NCBI RefSeq assembly: GCF_000002875.2
Contig: NC_009396.2
Coordinates: forward strand, 7,501-71,500
DNA from: Leishmania infantum JPCM5
Taxonomy: Eukaryota; Euglenozoa; Kinetoplastea; Trypanosomatida; Trypanosomatidae
Reading direction: 5' to 3'
DNA length: 64,000 nt
The notes under the pieces are model-generated. The model saw only the letters and a program-made list of their open reading frames with translations, was not told the origin of the DNA and made no database searches. The position numbers and the translations under genes were made by a program. Below are positions 17,909-29,600 of the stretch, in pieces (the stretch's first letter is position 1; every line of letters starts with the position of its first letter).

Positions 17909-20082
17909 GCCGAGAAGGTCTAAGGGAGAATGCGCATCAGTCGGTTGTGTCTTACCCTTTGCTGTGACGACGGCTAGAGGCAAAGCTGCTTTGAGAGTGG
18001 CGTTGGCCTCTGCCTGCACGAACGTGAGGTGCCCAGCGCATTCTGATGAAGGCAACAGTGGGTGAAGGTGAGACGGAGTGGGCGGCAAGGGTGGATCTCC
18101 CTGTTTGCTGCCAGCTGAGGGGGCGGATGGTGCTGCTCGATCTTCGGCCTTCGACTGTCATGAGGGTGCAGGGGTTGCTCCGCCAGGGCAGGCGTGCGCC
18201 GCTTTATGCGGCAAACGCGCTCTTGTTTTCTTGCGTGTCGGTGACTTGCTCTTGACAGCGTGGCAGTGCCAGCTGAGGTCCGAGGTGATGTGATGAATAG
18301 CGAGGAACTGGAGAGGGGTAGCGGTCCTCTCCGGGAACCCTCACCGCCACACATGCGCACCGAAAAAAAAAACAGCGAAGCGCCCCACCGATTGGGCGAA
18401 AGCACACTTGCAAAGCTCCACGTAGGCGCGGAGGACGGAGCTCTGCAGTACGACTATGACTGCCAGCCAACGCTGGCCTGAGGCGGCTTGTGGCACTCGT
18501 CAGTGTCAGTGTGTCGCTCTGCTACCTCTCCGCATTTTCACTTTATGCTCCCTCCGCACAAATTTGCATACGAGAAGACTCGCGGCCTACCGCATGACTT
18601 CTGATGGCGTGGTGTATCAGGCTGGCCGCTCAACTCGGCGCAGAGGTGCACAGCTCTTAGAGGGTGGTCGGGAGGCTCACCACTACACTGATGCTTACCG
18701 ATGTCTGGGACGGCCGCTGCTCAGCCGCGTATCCCTTCGGGGGGGGGGGGGGGTAGTCGTTCACTTTCAGTTGAAGATTGCGCTGTCACGGCGGTAATGC
18801 TGCGTCTGGACGCCTATGTCTTTACCCTGCTCGCAGGGGCGCAGACAGCGTTGATGCACTCGCCACCGTGTGCCGTGATGAGCTCAGCGCCGATTTGACG
18901 AGCACCAGGGATTCACAGCGCCCTCTGGACGCGGCTGTTGCCCGCAACGTTGCCGGTCGATGCCCGGAGTCGATGCCATTCGAAACGGGGCGTCAATGCG
19001 GAGCGGCTGGGCCACTGCGCCGTTGCTGAGGCGTACGTCTCAACTTCGTTCGTGTGCGATCTCCCTGAGGAAGCTTTGAGCGCGTGTGCACCTGGCGCTC
19101 CCGATTCCAGCGAATGCGCTGATACCATGCCCGATGGATCCTCGAGCACTGCCACGTACCGCGAAGCGAACGGCTAGCCTGGTAACTCCTTTGCACGATG
19201 TGGTGACGCTCGCAGCGACAAGAAGCGGCAGACATTGCGACAGCGGAAGGAGAGGATCACATGGGGGACGTGTTTTATAGCGCAGTGTCACGTGTAGGCT
19301 GCACTTGCCCTACCCGCTCGCTCCAGCACTTTTGTATTGTCTCTCTGCATGCTACCACATTATTTACATCTTTTCGTACCTTTGGTACGATACCTGCGTG
19401 TGTGCACGTTGAGCTACGCGGCGTGTCCATTTCGCAGCGTTCTGCATTTGACTGCTCCCCTTTTCCTGCGCAGTTATTTGTCACGTACGCACGCACGCAC
19501 GCTTGCCGTTCTCTTAGCTTTTGTTGTTCTAAGGCGGCGGAGTCTTCCCTCCACCCTCCCCTCCGCCCCCTCTTCCCCCGAAGCTAACTTCCGTCTCATG
19601 CGCATCCATGCACGCGCCCGTAAATGTGTTACGCTCCTTTTTCCGAGGTAGTGAAACCACGAGCGATCAGCACCGTCAGCGCTTGTGTGTGCCCACTCGT
19701 TGTACTACCTCAGCCGGGTTACGCCCATGGCTGTGCCTGCTTCTGAGGCTATATGGACTGGTAGTCCTACGGTGGCGTCGTTGCCCTTTTGCTCCTGCCT
19801 GGAAACGGGCTGCACGCCGACGCGTCGCACCCGCTACGGGTCACGTGTGTGTTTGCGCGCGAGGCGTCACAGACGACTTACGTGGGCCCTGTCTAGCCAT
19901 GCCACTCCGCGCTTCTGCCTTTCGTCCCCTTCCCTCCTTTCTTCTTCACTCGCGTTGAGCACGCTCAAACTGTCCAAAACACCCCGCAAGTGCGTGCTTC
20001 GGTTCTCTTGGCACACGAATAGTGTGTGCATGTGCATTTCGAATTGAACTCAGGGCAGCAGAGCATTCATAGGAGAGCGTAA
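17909..20082. other. 2.2-kb gene-free stretch with a G15 run
   Basis: No intact gene. From about 17990 to 19280 the composition is balanced and GC-rich, unlike the T-rich untranslated regions elsewhere, with many short open frames on both strands and none dominant. This could be a decayed element or gene. A run of 15 G lies at 18739-18753. From about 19320 onward the sequence becomes pyrimidine-rich, typical of the leader of the next gene. An AG at 19958-19959 follows a pyrimidine tract (19920-19950) and may be the acceptor for the Plus3 gene. Confidence 0.5.
18739..18753 (+). repeat. Homopolymer G15
   Basis: Fifteen consecutive G residues. Such runs are prone to length error in sequencing and to slippage; their surroundings are non-coding. 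Confidence 0.9.
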
Positions 20083-20964
20083 ATGAGCAGAGATCACGCC
20101 AAAGGCGCGACCGGGGCGAACGCGCCGCCACTGGAGATGCTCCAGAGGCTGCAGCTTTTTCGGTCCACCCTGGTGAACTTTTTAGAGTGGCGCAACTTCA
20201 GCGATGTCGTGCACGGATGCTATGTTCGTGTACTGCTGGAGATGCGCAGCACCGAGGAGAACCGGCGCGAGAGTCCTGATAACTACTACATCGCGCTTGT
20301 GAAGGGGGCCCAGCGCGGACCGGTTTACTCCGGCTTCTCCGCGGACGCCGTGACCACAGAGTGGCACATTGTGATCGAGCTGCCACCGTGTTTCCGCTCG
20401 ACACAGAACGGCAACGTTGTGCAGCTGAACTCCATCTCAAACTCCCCGTTCAGACAGGCGGAGTACCAGAACTGGGTGGACATGACAAACGAGACGAGAG
20501 AGCTGTCCTTCCCGAGCCTCCCGCAGCTGCAATTTCGTCTAGGGATGCTGGAGGAGCACAAGCAGCAGGCCCTCGCCCCGGAACCACGCCGTCATCGTAA
20601 CGGGGAGGATGCGCAGGCGGCGGCGCTGCGAGAGCGGGTGTTGGAGGAGAAACGAAAGCGCATTACCGAGGAGATCATGGCGACGCACGTGAAGCTGCGC
20701 CGTATCGACCAACTGAAGGCGCTTTCGTTGGAGGACTTGCAGGAGGTGGAGAGGGAGATACTCGATTTGATCACGGGGGTGCGGATATCCATCAATGAAC
20801 GCTCAAAATGCATGCTGTGCCACAACAGAATCTGCACGGAAATCTGCTACCCGTGCAAGCATCAAGTACTCTGCAAGGACTGCGCCAAGTCGATCCGTGG
20901 ACGATGCCCCGCTCCAAAGTGCAAGACACCTGTGCAGTACACCTTTGAAGCGTTTACATCGTAG
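20083..20964 (+). CDS. Plus3 (RTF1-like) domain protein with C-terminal RING-like zinc finger, 293 aa
   Basis: Residues about 25-140 resemble the Plus3 domain of the Paf1-complex subunit RTF1. The matches are a helical start, DVVHGCYVRVLLEM (like IGCFVRI), an YYIALVKG/PVYSGFS strand pair, and VVQLNSISNSPFRQAEYQNWVD, which parallels the FVSNQEFTESEFMKWK signature. A charged coiled coil follows (about 150-235). The C-terminus has a zinc-finger set: C243, C246, C251, C255, C258, H260, C264, C267, C275 and C280. It fits a RING-like pattern with an unusual last pair (CPAPKC). Plus3 domains bind single-stranded nucleic acid or phosphorylated SPT5 in other eukaryotes, and RING fingers usually recruit E2 enzymes. 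A chromatin or transcription role is inferred. The ATG at 20083 is unambiguous. Confidence 0.75.
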   Translation: MSRDHAKGATGANAPPLEMLQRLQLFRSTLVNFLEWRNFSDVVHGCYVRVLLEMRSTEENRRESPDNYYIALVKGAQRGPVYSGFSADAVTTEWHIVIELPPCFRSTQNGNVVQLNSISNSPFRQAEYQNWVDMTNETRELSFPSLPQLQFRLGMLEEHKQQALAPEPRRHRNGEDAQAAALRERVLEEKRKRITEEIMATHVKLRRIDQLKALSLEDLQEVEREILDLITGVRISINERSKCMLCHNRICTEICYPCKHQVLCKDCAKSIRGRCPAPKCKTPVQYTFEAFTS

Positions 20965-22732
20965 CGTGTGCGCTTCCCTCGTCGTGCGTGCATCGATCCA
21001 CAGCGGGGTTTGTATTGCCTGCAAGGCCGCGTCGTTCTTTTCCTCGGCGTGTGTGCTTCGCCGCCGCCCTGCCACTCCTACTCGTGTTACAGATGTGTAG
21101 TTGTCTCCTGTTTCTTGTGTCGCTGTTGGCACTGTTGTTGCGAGTGAAGTGTGTTCTCGATATGCAGCACTCTGGCCGCTCTGCTGGGATGGCCTCAAAG
21201 TATGGCGACACCGTGATGGGTTCGCGTTCTTCTCGGGTGGCATGTACTCTCTCCATCTGTGTTTTGTCCTCTGTTTCGCTGTCCTCTCTCCCTCTCTGGC
21301 CGGGCTGCAGCGGAGTAGGGGGAGCGCATGGACGCGCACACGGGCACTTCTGCTCTCTCTTTTTTTTTGGCCTCTTTGCACGCGTGCGTTTTTCCTTTTG
21401 TGTCCACTGTCTCGCTTCCCACCAGCTCGTCGTATGGCCGCTGTTCTCGTTTTTCAGTTGCTCGTCGGCTCGTGTGCTCCTCCGCGTCTTGGTGGCGTTT
21501 GCGCCCTCGCGTCGATGCGTGCGGAGGGGCGTGGTGCTTCGTCGCGTCCTTCCTTTTCGTCTGCCTCGCTGTGGTGGTGCTTCGGTTCTCTTTCGGCGCG
21601 GTGTGCGTGTGTGTGTGCGCGCGTGCAAGCGATGTCTTTGTTGGTTGTCATCAACGGGAGGGGAGGTGGAGGTGAGAGGAACATCGGCACACACCCACAC
21701 ACATAACACACCCCGTGTGCGCTTGTGATCGCCTTCCCCCCTTTCTCAGCGTGGCGCGGGTCTTTGTGCTCTTCGTGTGTTTCTTATTCGCCCTCTCTTC
21801 TCACTCCTTCGGTCTTCAACAGGCCATGTTGCGGCGCCGCTCGGATAATACAGCAGGTAGACACGCATGCCGGCAGACACTCGAGATGACCCTACAGCAT
21901 GGCCGACCGTTTTGTTTCACTTTTTCAATCGGCACTGCGGCATCCTTTTTCGCTGTTTTCGTTTTACGAGTCGATCACCACTTCTAGTTGCTCGAACACC
22001 ACAACAAACATGCGAGGCGAGAGCTGGCCCATGTCGACTCGAATGCACCCAGCAAGCGTGCAGACCCGCAAATCGGCGGCACTCCTTCACTGCAGCGGTG
22101 CTTCCTTGCAGCGATAGGGCACACTTTCCATCATGTCCGATCAATGACGGGAAGTGTTATGGGACGCGTTCTGTCTAGGTCTGAGCTCTTCAAGGCCGCA
22201 CTGCAACAGCGATGTGTTGCCTGCCGCCCTCCTTCTCTCTTACCAGCTTTCTGCGACCTCCTCAGCACACTGGTCTCCCCTCGACCCCCCTCCCCCTCCA
22301 CAAAAAAAAACGTTTTCTTTCGCCGTCCACTTTCTGGCATCCGCCCTCTCTCCCACTTCACCTCTGCACAGCAACCTCTTGTAGCCGCTACCATTGCGTG
22401 CGCGCGATTGCCACGCACCAGAACATCGATGGGCAGGAGGCGGTGCCGGTCCTTGAAGTGTGCGTTATTTGTGCGGTTCTGCTCCCTCTGAACAGCTTTG
22501 CGGAAAGGGCTTTCAGGCACGACGCATCGAACCGCATCATTTCGTGGTCGCCCGTCGGCGGTTTCTCTTTATTTTCCCCGCCTCTATTTTCCAAGTTTTT
22601 CATCGCTCCGCTTTTGCTGTGCCTCGTGCGCCCTGGCACGGTACTGTATCACTACTGCTTCCATTGCTGCCAACCACATAGACCTCTCCCTCCGAGAAAG
22701 AGCAACGTGCCATTATCGCATCGCCTTAGAAG
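20965..22732. other. 1.8-kb gene-free stretch, T/C-rich
   Basis: No gene. Overlapping open frames of up to 251 codons exist on both strands (20954-21728), but they arise from a low-complexity T/C/G-rich sequence with GT repeats (21601-21620) and translate to Cys/Phe/Ser/Arg-rich junk. An A run lies at 22302-22310. The 3' untranslated region of the Plus3 gene and the leader of the FYVE gene account for it. Confidence 0.55.
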
Positions 22733-25435
22733 ATGTTCAGGAGCGCTTCCACGTTTCAGGCGGTGCCGCAAAGCCAGTGGCCCATACCTTCCACAGCGCG
22801 CAGCTGCGTTCAGTGCGGCAAGTCATTCGGCCTCTTTCAAGCTGCAGGCAACTGTCATGGATGCGGACGCGTGTGCTGTCCCAGCTGTCTCACAGAACAT
22901 CTTGTGCTACCGGGTCAGCCGGGCTCCCAGCCGGTGCCCGTGTGCAATATATGCTCCAAAGCCATCAAGCGCACGCTCGAAGAGGCGGAGATGGCCGTGC
23001 ATCGATGCCACCTACTTGAGGAGATGCTGAATGAGCAGGCCAAGCAGGCCGAGAAGCTGCGCAACGAATTGCGCGAGCAGCAGGAAGAGAACAAACTTCT
23101 GACACACGAGAAGGAGAGTCTCAAGGCGACCATTGCGAGGATGGAGATCGAGGCCGAGGTAGCGGCGGCCAAGGCAGCCGCCGCCGCCGCTGCAGCTGCT
23201 ACGACGATAGCCAGCACGGTAACGTCAGTGCACTCTCCCGCGGCGACGTCTTTGAAAGCAGACCCTGATACGCGCGCCAATGCCAGCACGTCGGCCGAAT
23301 CAGTTGCGGCCATGGAGGAGCTACTGAACAAAAAGAAGCGGCAACTTGACATGCGCGAGGCAACGCTGAAGGATGCACTCAAGAAGGTTTCGTCTGACGC
23401 GGCGAAGATCGCGGATCAGCGTGCCGCGTTGCAGGAGCAGGAGAAGGTGATGGCGGCACAGCTGACAGCTCAGTTTACATCCCTCTTCGAAGAGGAGCGG
23501 CAGCGTCTAGAGGATTTCTGCGCAGACGCCGTCACGGATATTCAGAACAAGTATATGGAGTGGGTAACGCAGCAGCAGGATGGTGCCCTGGAGCGTCGAC
23601 GGAGGTACGAGCAGGTGATGGAGGAGCGTCAGCAGCGCGCGGCTGCAGAGCTGGCCGAGGCGAGGGCGGAGCGTGACGCGCTGCAGCGCGCACTGGAGAG
23701 TCAGCGGGCCCAGTTGGCAAAGTTGCAGGAGAGCGCGTTGAAGGTAGGGGCGGAGAGTCGGAGTGAAGAAAAGCGTAACGCCCCTTCGTCACAGTGCGCA
23801 CGAAAAGGGAAGGAATCACTCGAGGAAACCGTTGCGGGGGGTGTAGCGCTTGCGGTGGCGACGAAGGGGCAGCTTCATGCGGGCCAAGCCGAGCCGGTCT
23901 CTAACAAACACCTGCGCGAGGAAGAACGACAGACGAGTAATTGCGCGGCTGCTGCGTGCGCTGCGCTGGAGCAGAAAGCGCAAGACAGCATGGAGGCCCT
24001 CGTGCGTGACATGCGCGCCAAGGAGGAGGAGTGGGAAAGGGCGAAGGCTGCTGCGGTGGCTACTGCCGAGTCGGCTGTGCGCCTCGCGGAGCGCGAGCGA
24101 CTGGTGCAAGAGGTCGAGAAAGCTCGACAGCAAAGCCGGCGTGAGGTCGAAGAAGCGGTGCGGGTTGCGACGCAGCAGCGCGACTCCGCCATAGACGCAC
24201 TCCGTAAGCAGCACGAGCATGACAAGGAGGAGTGGCTCTCCAAGATGCAGCAACTGGAGACGAGCCAGAGACGAAAAGCGGAATACCAGCAAAGCCAAGA
24301 CAAGTCCTGGCGTGAGGAGAAGGTGGCGCTGCAGAAAAAGTGCAGCGCACTCGAGACGTGCCTCGAGACACGAAAAACAGCAGCGTGGCAGCTGCAGCAG
24401 CAACTACGCGACGCCAAGCAGGAGCTGTACGATTTGAAGGCAAATACGGGCGGCAAAGAGGACGCCGCAGCAGAGGAAAGGCGAACGCAAGCCAGTGCCG
24501 CTGCGATGACTGTGCAGCGTTGGGCATCCGCTGTCCTCGAGGAAGTTCAGCAGGGGCAGCAGCTGATGCTCGAAGAACAGGCGCGCGCCCTGGCACTTCT
24601 GCAGGACGAAATGCAGAAGCGGGCGCTGGCCAACTATGCAGCTGCGAATGCCAGAGACGAGAGGCAACGCGAGGCAACTCAACGGCTGCACACGGAACTG
24701 GAAAGCGCTCGACAAGAACGGGACACGGCACTGGAGCAGTTGGGTCGCATGCGAGAGACTGCAGCAGACATGACGGCGAGAATGAGTGAGGAGAGTGCGC
24801 AGCTGGGCACGCTGCGTGGCGCATTGCAGAGGCAGCAGCGAGCTCTGGCCGAATTGCAGGAGAAGCATCAGCGCACTGTTGACGAACTCCACGCAACACG
24901 AGCGGCAGTGGCTGCCGCCGCCACTGCCGCTGATGCAGCTGCCCCGCTGGCGGAGTCCCCAGTTCGCGTGATGCCTGCCGTGGACGACACCTGCTATCAT
25001 GTGTTGCTCCGCCTGGAGCAGCGCTGGGTGCAGCAGCAGGCGCATCTACAGAGTCTCTACTCGGTGGCGCTTTATGCAGTGGTGCAGCAGGAGTGGACGC
25101 AGGTGTTTGAAAGCATGACGTCGTCGTTGGCGACGGAGGCAGAGCGGCAGCGGAGTTTGCGCATCCGAAACGCGGAGGCTCTGGAGAATACGACGAGTAC
25201 CATCAAGGAGGTGCAGGATGACTTGCGCCTGCGCACGCAGGAGCTACTGCAACGTCAAGTCGACGTTGAGGAACGTGAAAGGCGCGTGCAAGACAAGAAG
25301 AAACGGGTGGATGTGGTGTGCCGCAGCCTGTACACGGTGGCTCAAGAGCTGCGCAAGGTGCATCTCGACGCCGCAGAGAGTTCTACGTTGGACGAGGTAA
25401 TGAACTCAGCCCGTGTGATGAGTGATTCCCCGTAG
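22733..25435 (+). CDS. FYVE-related zinc finger plus long coiled-coil protein, 900 aa
   Basis: The N-terminus has eight correctly spaced cysteines (25, 28, 41, 44, 49, 52, 71, 74) of a FYVE/ZZ-type double-zinc finger, including the RVC motif at 46-48. The basic phosphoinositide-binding patch of classical FYVE domains (RRHHCRxCG) is replaced by AAGNCHGCG and the WxxD motif lacks its Asp. Binding to PI3P, the usual role on endosomes, is therefore doubtful. An Ala-rich stretch (about 140-160) and continuous coiled coil (about 85-720 and 770-890; Gln/Glu/Arg/Ala-rich) follow, suggesting a dimeric tether or scaffold. No membrane span is seen. Start: the ATG at 22733 (MFRSASTFQ). Confidence 0.82.
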   Translation: MFRSASTFQAVPQSQWPIPSTARSCVQCGKSFGLFQAAGNCHGCGRVCCPSCLTEHLVLPGQPGSQPVPVCNICSKAIKRTLEEAEMAVHRCHLLEEMLNEQAKQAEKLRNELREQQEENKLLTHEKESLKATIARMEIEAEVAAAKAAAAAAAAATTIASTVTSVHSPAATSLKADPDTRANASTSAESVAAMEELLNKKKRQLDMREATLKDALKKVSSDAAKIADQRAALQEQEKVMAAQLTAQFTSLFEEERQRLEDFCADAVTDIQNKYMEWVTQQQDGALERRRRYEQVMEERQQRAAAELAEARAERDALQRALESQRAQLAKLQESALKVGAESRSEEKRNAPSSQCARKGKESLEETVAGGVALAVATKGQLHAGQAEPVSNKHLREEERQTSNCAAAACAALEQKAQDSMEALVRDMRAKEEEWERAKAAAVATAESAVRLAERERLVQEVEKARQQSRREVEEAVRVATQQRDSAIDALRKQHEHDKEEWLSKMQQLETSQRRKAEYQQSQDKSWREEKVALQKKCSALETCLETRKTAAWQLQQQLRDAKQELYDLKANTGGKEDAAAEERRTQASAAAMTVQRWASAVLEEVQQGQQLMLEEQARALALLQDEMQKRALANYAAANARDERQREATQRLHTELESARQERDTALEQLGRMRETAADMTARMSEESAQLGTLRGALQRQQRALAELQEKHQRTVDELHATRAAVAAAATAADAAAPLAESPVRVMPAVDDTCYHVLLRLEQRWVQQQAHLQSLYSVALYAVVQQEWTQVFESMTSSLATEAERQRSLRIRNAEALENTTSTIKEVQDDLRLRTQELLQRQVDVEERERRVQDKKKRVDVVCRSLYTVAQELRKVHLDAAESSTLDEVMNSARVMSDSP

Positions 25436-26619
25436 CTGTCTAGAATGAACTGCATGAGCCAGGTGGCCGGTGACGCATGTGTGGTGCCGGCGCTCCTGCT
25501 GGAGATGGGCAAGGTAGGGCGGCGTTGGAGACGAGGAGAGCTCGTCGGCCAGCCCACTCTTGGCATGCGCGCCTCTGTTGCATATTCTCTGTTTTTGTTT
25601 GCTGCGTCGTGTCTTCGTTGCGCTCGTGTTTTGGTGGGGCCGGCGTGGTTTGCCGCGCTGTCTGTTTGGCCGCTTTTAGTGGTGTTGCCTCCTCTACTAA
25701 GGGTGGCGCGTTGGGTGCCGCCCCGCCCCTTTTCTTCAAGCACGCCCCCGCTCTCTGCGCAACGGCAAAAGTGCGCGCCTGTCCGCTCGATCACTGTGCG
25801 TGCCTCTGCGAGAGATTCTTCCTCGGAACCCCGTGTCATCGTCACGTGCGGGTTGTCGCAGCAATCCCCGCCGCAGCTGCGTCTCTCTGTCGCGCCTCGT
25901 TCTAAGTGTGGGCGCTCTGAGCACACGGGCGGCAGCAGACATCTCTGCGTGCCCCACTCTTGTCTCCATCCCGGCCACCGATCACGCCATTCGACCGCTT
26001 TGCGTGGATGCTGCGCGGTGGCCGGCGCCCCTGTCTTCACGTTGCCAACTGCTTTTCCGCGCGTCCGCGTAGCACTGAAAAACGCCGCCTGAAGGGAGCC
26101 CTGCGGCAGACGGTGCGCGTGGCTGGAGACTCGCACCCGTGGCTGAGTGAAGCGTCCACTGCACCCACTTCCTCGAACCCCTGGCCTGTACAGTGGAGAA
26201 AGACGCATGCCTCTTTCTTTAGCGGCAGCCTTGTGTAGTGCCTCTCCGTCTTGCTTCGCCTGCCGCTGTCTGCGCTCGCGGCCGCCTGACACGTGTTGCT
26301 CGACTTCTCAATCTCTGCCTGTGTTTGCACAACGTCCATGACGGCCCCAACTCTTGCCTCCCCAACACACGCGTCATCACGTTGCGTACACACTTGATCG
26401 CTAGTCTCTGTGCTTGCTGCACGAACAGCTGCGCACATACACGCGTACGCGTACGCACGCAAGGTGCTATTACAGCCTCTTGTGTTGCGCCAGCCTTAGA
26501 GAAAGCAGATAGACGCACGCTGTGCCTCCACCGATAGACCTGCTACACTCGCAGCGGGACCTCCCATTCGTGCCTGAACACATACACACACGCACACACG
26601 AGAGGCAAGTAGCAGGGCA
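25436..26619. other. 1.2-kb gene-free stretch
   Basis: No gene seen. Overlapping open frames on both strands (25342-26292 minus is the longest) are incoherent in composition. The sequence is the presumed 3' untranslated region of the FYVE gene and the leader of the 1370-aa gene, with a CA-rich patch at 26579-26600 just before the ATG. Confidence 0.5.
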
Positions 26620-29600
26620 ATGCCCTCCTTCTCTAGATCTGCGCTGGACATGCTTCAGGCAGCCGAGGGTGCCCTCACACAACGGCGCTGCTACGGCAGC
26701 GGTGTACCGGGAGGGGCAAGCTCCTTCGCTTACAAGACCATCAACACAGGAAGTGGCGGGTACGCTACTGGTCAATGGTACAGAGACCCAAACAGCAGCG
26801 CTCTGTCGCCCGTGGAAAACGTGGAAGAGCTGCAGCAACAACTTGGTCGGGCCATGCGTGAGCTGATTGAGTTGCGCGCTGAGCTGGCTGCTGAGCGAGA
26901 TCGCCGACACGAGACGTTAATCGCGATGGGGCGGCAGTGGAAGGAAGATATTTTGGTCGAAGTCCATCGGCGTGGCGCGGCCCTTCAGTCGGATGTGTCC
27001 GCCGTAGAGGAGAAGATGATGGCGCAGTGGAAGGAGAGCAACGAGGGTCGTCTTGTGATGCGTCGCCAATTAGAGGAAGCCATGCGCGCAGGCAAGATTC
27101 GCGACACGAACCAATTTCAGCTGCGGGAAGAGGTGCAGGAAACGGCTCGGCACCTAGAGGAGCGAGTGGACATGGCCCTCGCGCAAAGCAGCGCCGCCCG
27201 CGCGGATTGCAGCCGCCAGCTCGAGCAAGAGCGGGCCACCCTTTCTGAACGTCTGGACGTTGAGCTGCTGCGGCTAGTGGAGATGAGGCGCGACGATCAG
27301 CGTGCGCTGCAGCAAGCAAGAGAGCTGATGCGTGACGAGGGCCTGAGAGTGAGGGACGACATACGCAGGGTGGTTCAGGAGGTGTGGGAGACGTCGGCAT
27401 CCGCGCTTGTGAAAACCGCCACGGAGCCCATCGAGCAACTCCGCGCGGAGTTGCGAGAAACCAAAGCGGCCGCGCAAGCAATGGAGGAGAGGGTGGCGGA
27501 CTGTGTGCGAGCGTGCCAGGCGGAGTGCCGAACGGTCACGACGACCACGACGGAACGACTCCATGCTCTGGAGTCGAAGGAGGCCGTTGTGATTTCGTCG
27601 ATCGACCGCGCCGAGCGCAAGGCAGACTCCGCGTACGAGACAGCGCGCCACATGGAGGCCACGATAGCGGCCGCGAAGGATGCAACAGAGCGAGCGCTCG
27701 TGCAGGTGGCCGGTGCTGCGGAGCGGACACTGAAGGTGGAGCACGCGCTCGCAGATCGCGACAGTCGCCTCGTTGCAGTTGAAGCGCAGTTGCATGCCAT
27801 CACCACTGCAGAGGGTCTAAGAGCGGATGTGGAAGCCTGCAAGCGGCAGGCGGGCCGCCTGGAGAGCCGTGTGGAGGCTGCGGGGGCACTGTGCACACGA
27901 GTGGAGCAGCTGGCGGACCGCGCTGCACAGCAAGTGGCGTCGTTTGCCGATCGTATTGAGAGCTGCGAGAGGTCGACACAGCGAAGCGTTGGCGCCGTGC
28001 AGAGAGTGCAGGACGGTCTGGAAGCCTGCGAGTCAGAGGGCCATCAGATGCGCACCCGCTTTGAGACCAGCGAGGCGGTACTCCAGCGCCACACACACCT
28101 CCTTGCGCAGCTGGAACAGCAGATTTCTGGGCAGGAAAATCGCCTGGGGCTGTGGCGTCAGCAGCAGGAGCAGCACGTGAAGGATCAGATGACGGTGCAG
28201 CGTGAGCTGACAGAGCGCGCGGAGGTGACGCACACCGTTGCATCCCGAGCCCAGCAAGTCAGCAGTGATGCGCGTGCAGAGGTGCACCGTCTGGAGCGGC
28301 GCATCGACGACGTCGATCGCCGCCTCACTTCTACTTCCGCCGAAACGACTACCCTACGCGGTTGTATTGATAGCCAACACACGCAGGCTCTTGAGGCACA
28401 GCGGCAGCAGCAGCAGTTAGCGGACGAGTTACAGTCGCTGGCATCCAAGGTGGATGAGCGGATGGCACCGGTAAAGGAGCTCGTGCGGAACTCGGAGGAG
28501 CGGATGAAGCGGGCGGAAGCTCAGGCGCAGGGCCTTGGGAAAAAGCTGGCGGAGTGTGAGGAGCGCCTGCACGAAATGGGCCCCCGCGTGCTGGACCACT
28601 TGAAGGACGCAGTGCGGCACCATGTCGGTGAGGCCCAGAAACGCCTCTTCGCCGCCATGAACGAGGGCATGTCGCGGGTGACGGAGCGAGTAGCGGCGGT
28701 GGAAGAGGCTGCAGATCTGTCGCAACAGCGCGTGGCGGAAATGCCACAGCAGTTGACCGCCATGCAGCAAGCGTCCGCGAAGCTGCAACGCCACGTTCAA
28801 TCCCTCGAGGCCAGTCTTCAGTCCTTAAGCGGACAGACACAGAAACTCGCAGTTCATGCAGACACGCAGGCAGGCGACCGTCAGCGCTTGGGCACGGTGC
28901 AGCAGGAGCTGATGTGCCTCACTGCGGTGCAGCAGCGCACGCAGCAAGACGTGAGGCTTCTCCAGGAAGCAATGCGGGTGCTGCAAGCCATGGCAACAGT
29001 CGGCTCAATGAGGGATTTTTCGCTCAGCGAGCTGGGCACGTCACAGGCTCGCACGGCAAGCACGGAGATGGCTCCTGCGGCGGATGCGATCTCGTCGTCC
29101 CCATCGGCACACCAACCTCCCAGCTCCGGCGTGCGCACATCATCGCACGCATTGGTGGCCGGTGAGCATTCTCAGCCGCCGGCGCAGCGGGCAGCCGCGG
29201 TTGCAGCACCGCCGCTGGCGAACACTTCTGGGGCTTCTTTGCAGGAGCTGCAGGATCGCCAGCGCGCGTCTTCTGGCAGCAGGAGCAGCAGCAGCAAAGA
29301 GGGAAGCGAAGAGCGGCCAGCACTGCATCTCAGCGGCGTGTCCTCTGTGCGGCCGTCGAATGGGCAGGAGGAGCGCTTGCACTCTCTTGTAGAGGCGGGA
29401 GATGTCAGCACCGCGTCGGCGGATGGCGACGACACTGTGGAGGCCTTCACGGTGAGGCCTGGAGCGGTGGCGAGGCTGCCACGCACCTCCGCCGGGACCA
29501 ATGGCTCAGCGTCGATGCCACTGTTTGCCACGACAAGGACCGAAACGGTGGAGCAGCTGTCCGCGCCGGCACACGACTCCACGCAGGCCTCGGCGGTCGG

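Noticed and set aside
20954..21709. 251-codon minus-strand frame
   Set aside because: Low-complexity Arg/Thr/His-rich translation of T/C-rich untranslated sequence, overlapped by equally long + strand frames in the same block.
24060..24899. Long minus-strand frames inside the coiled-coil genes (also 12335-13198, 25342-26292, 26765-27481)
   Set aside because: Shadows of GC-biased codons of the true + strand genes; their Ala/Arg/Ser/Pro compositions are typical of antisense reading.
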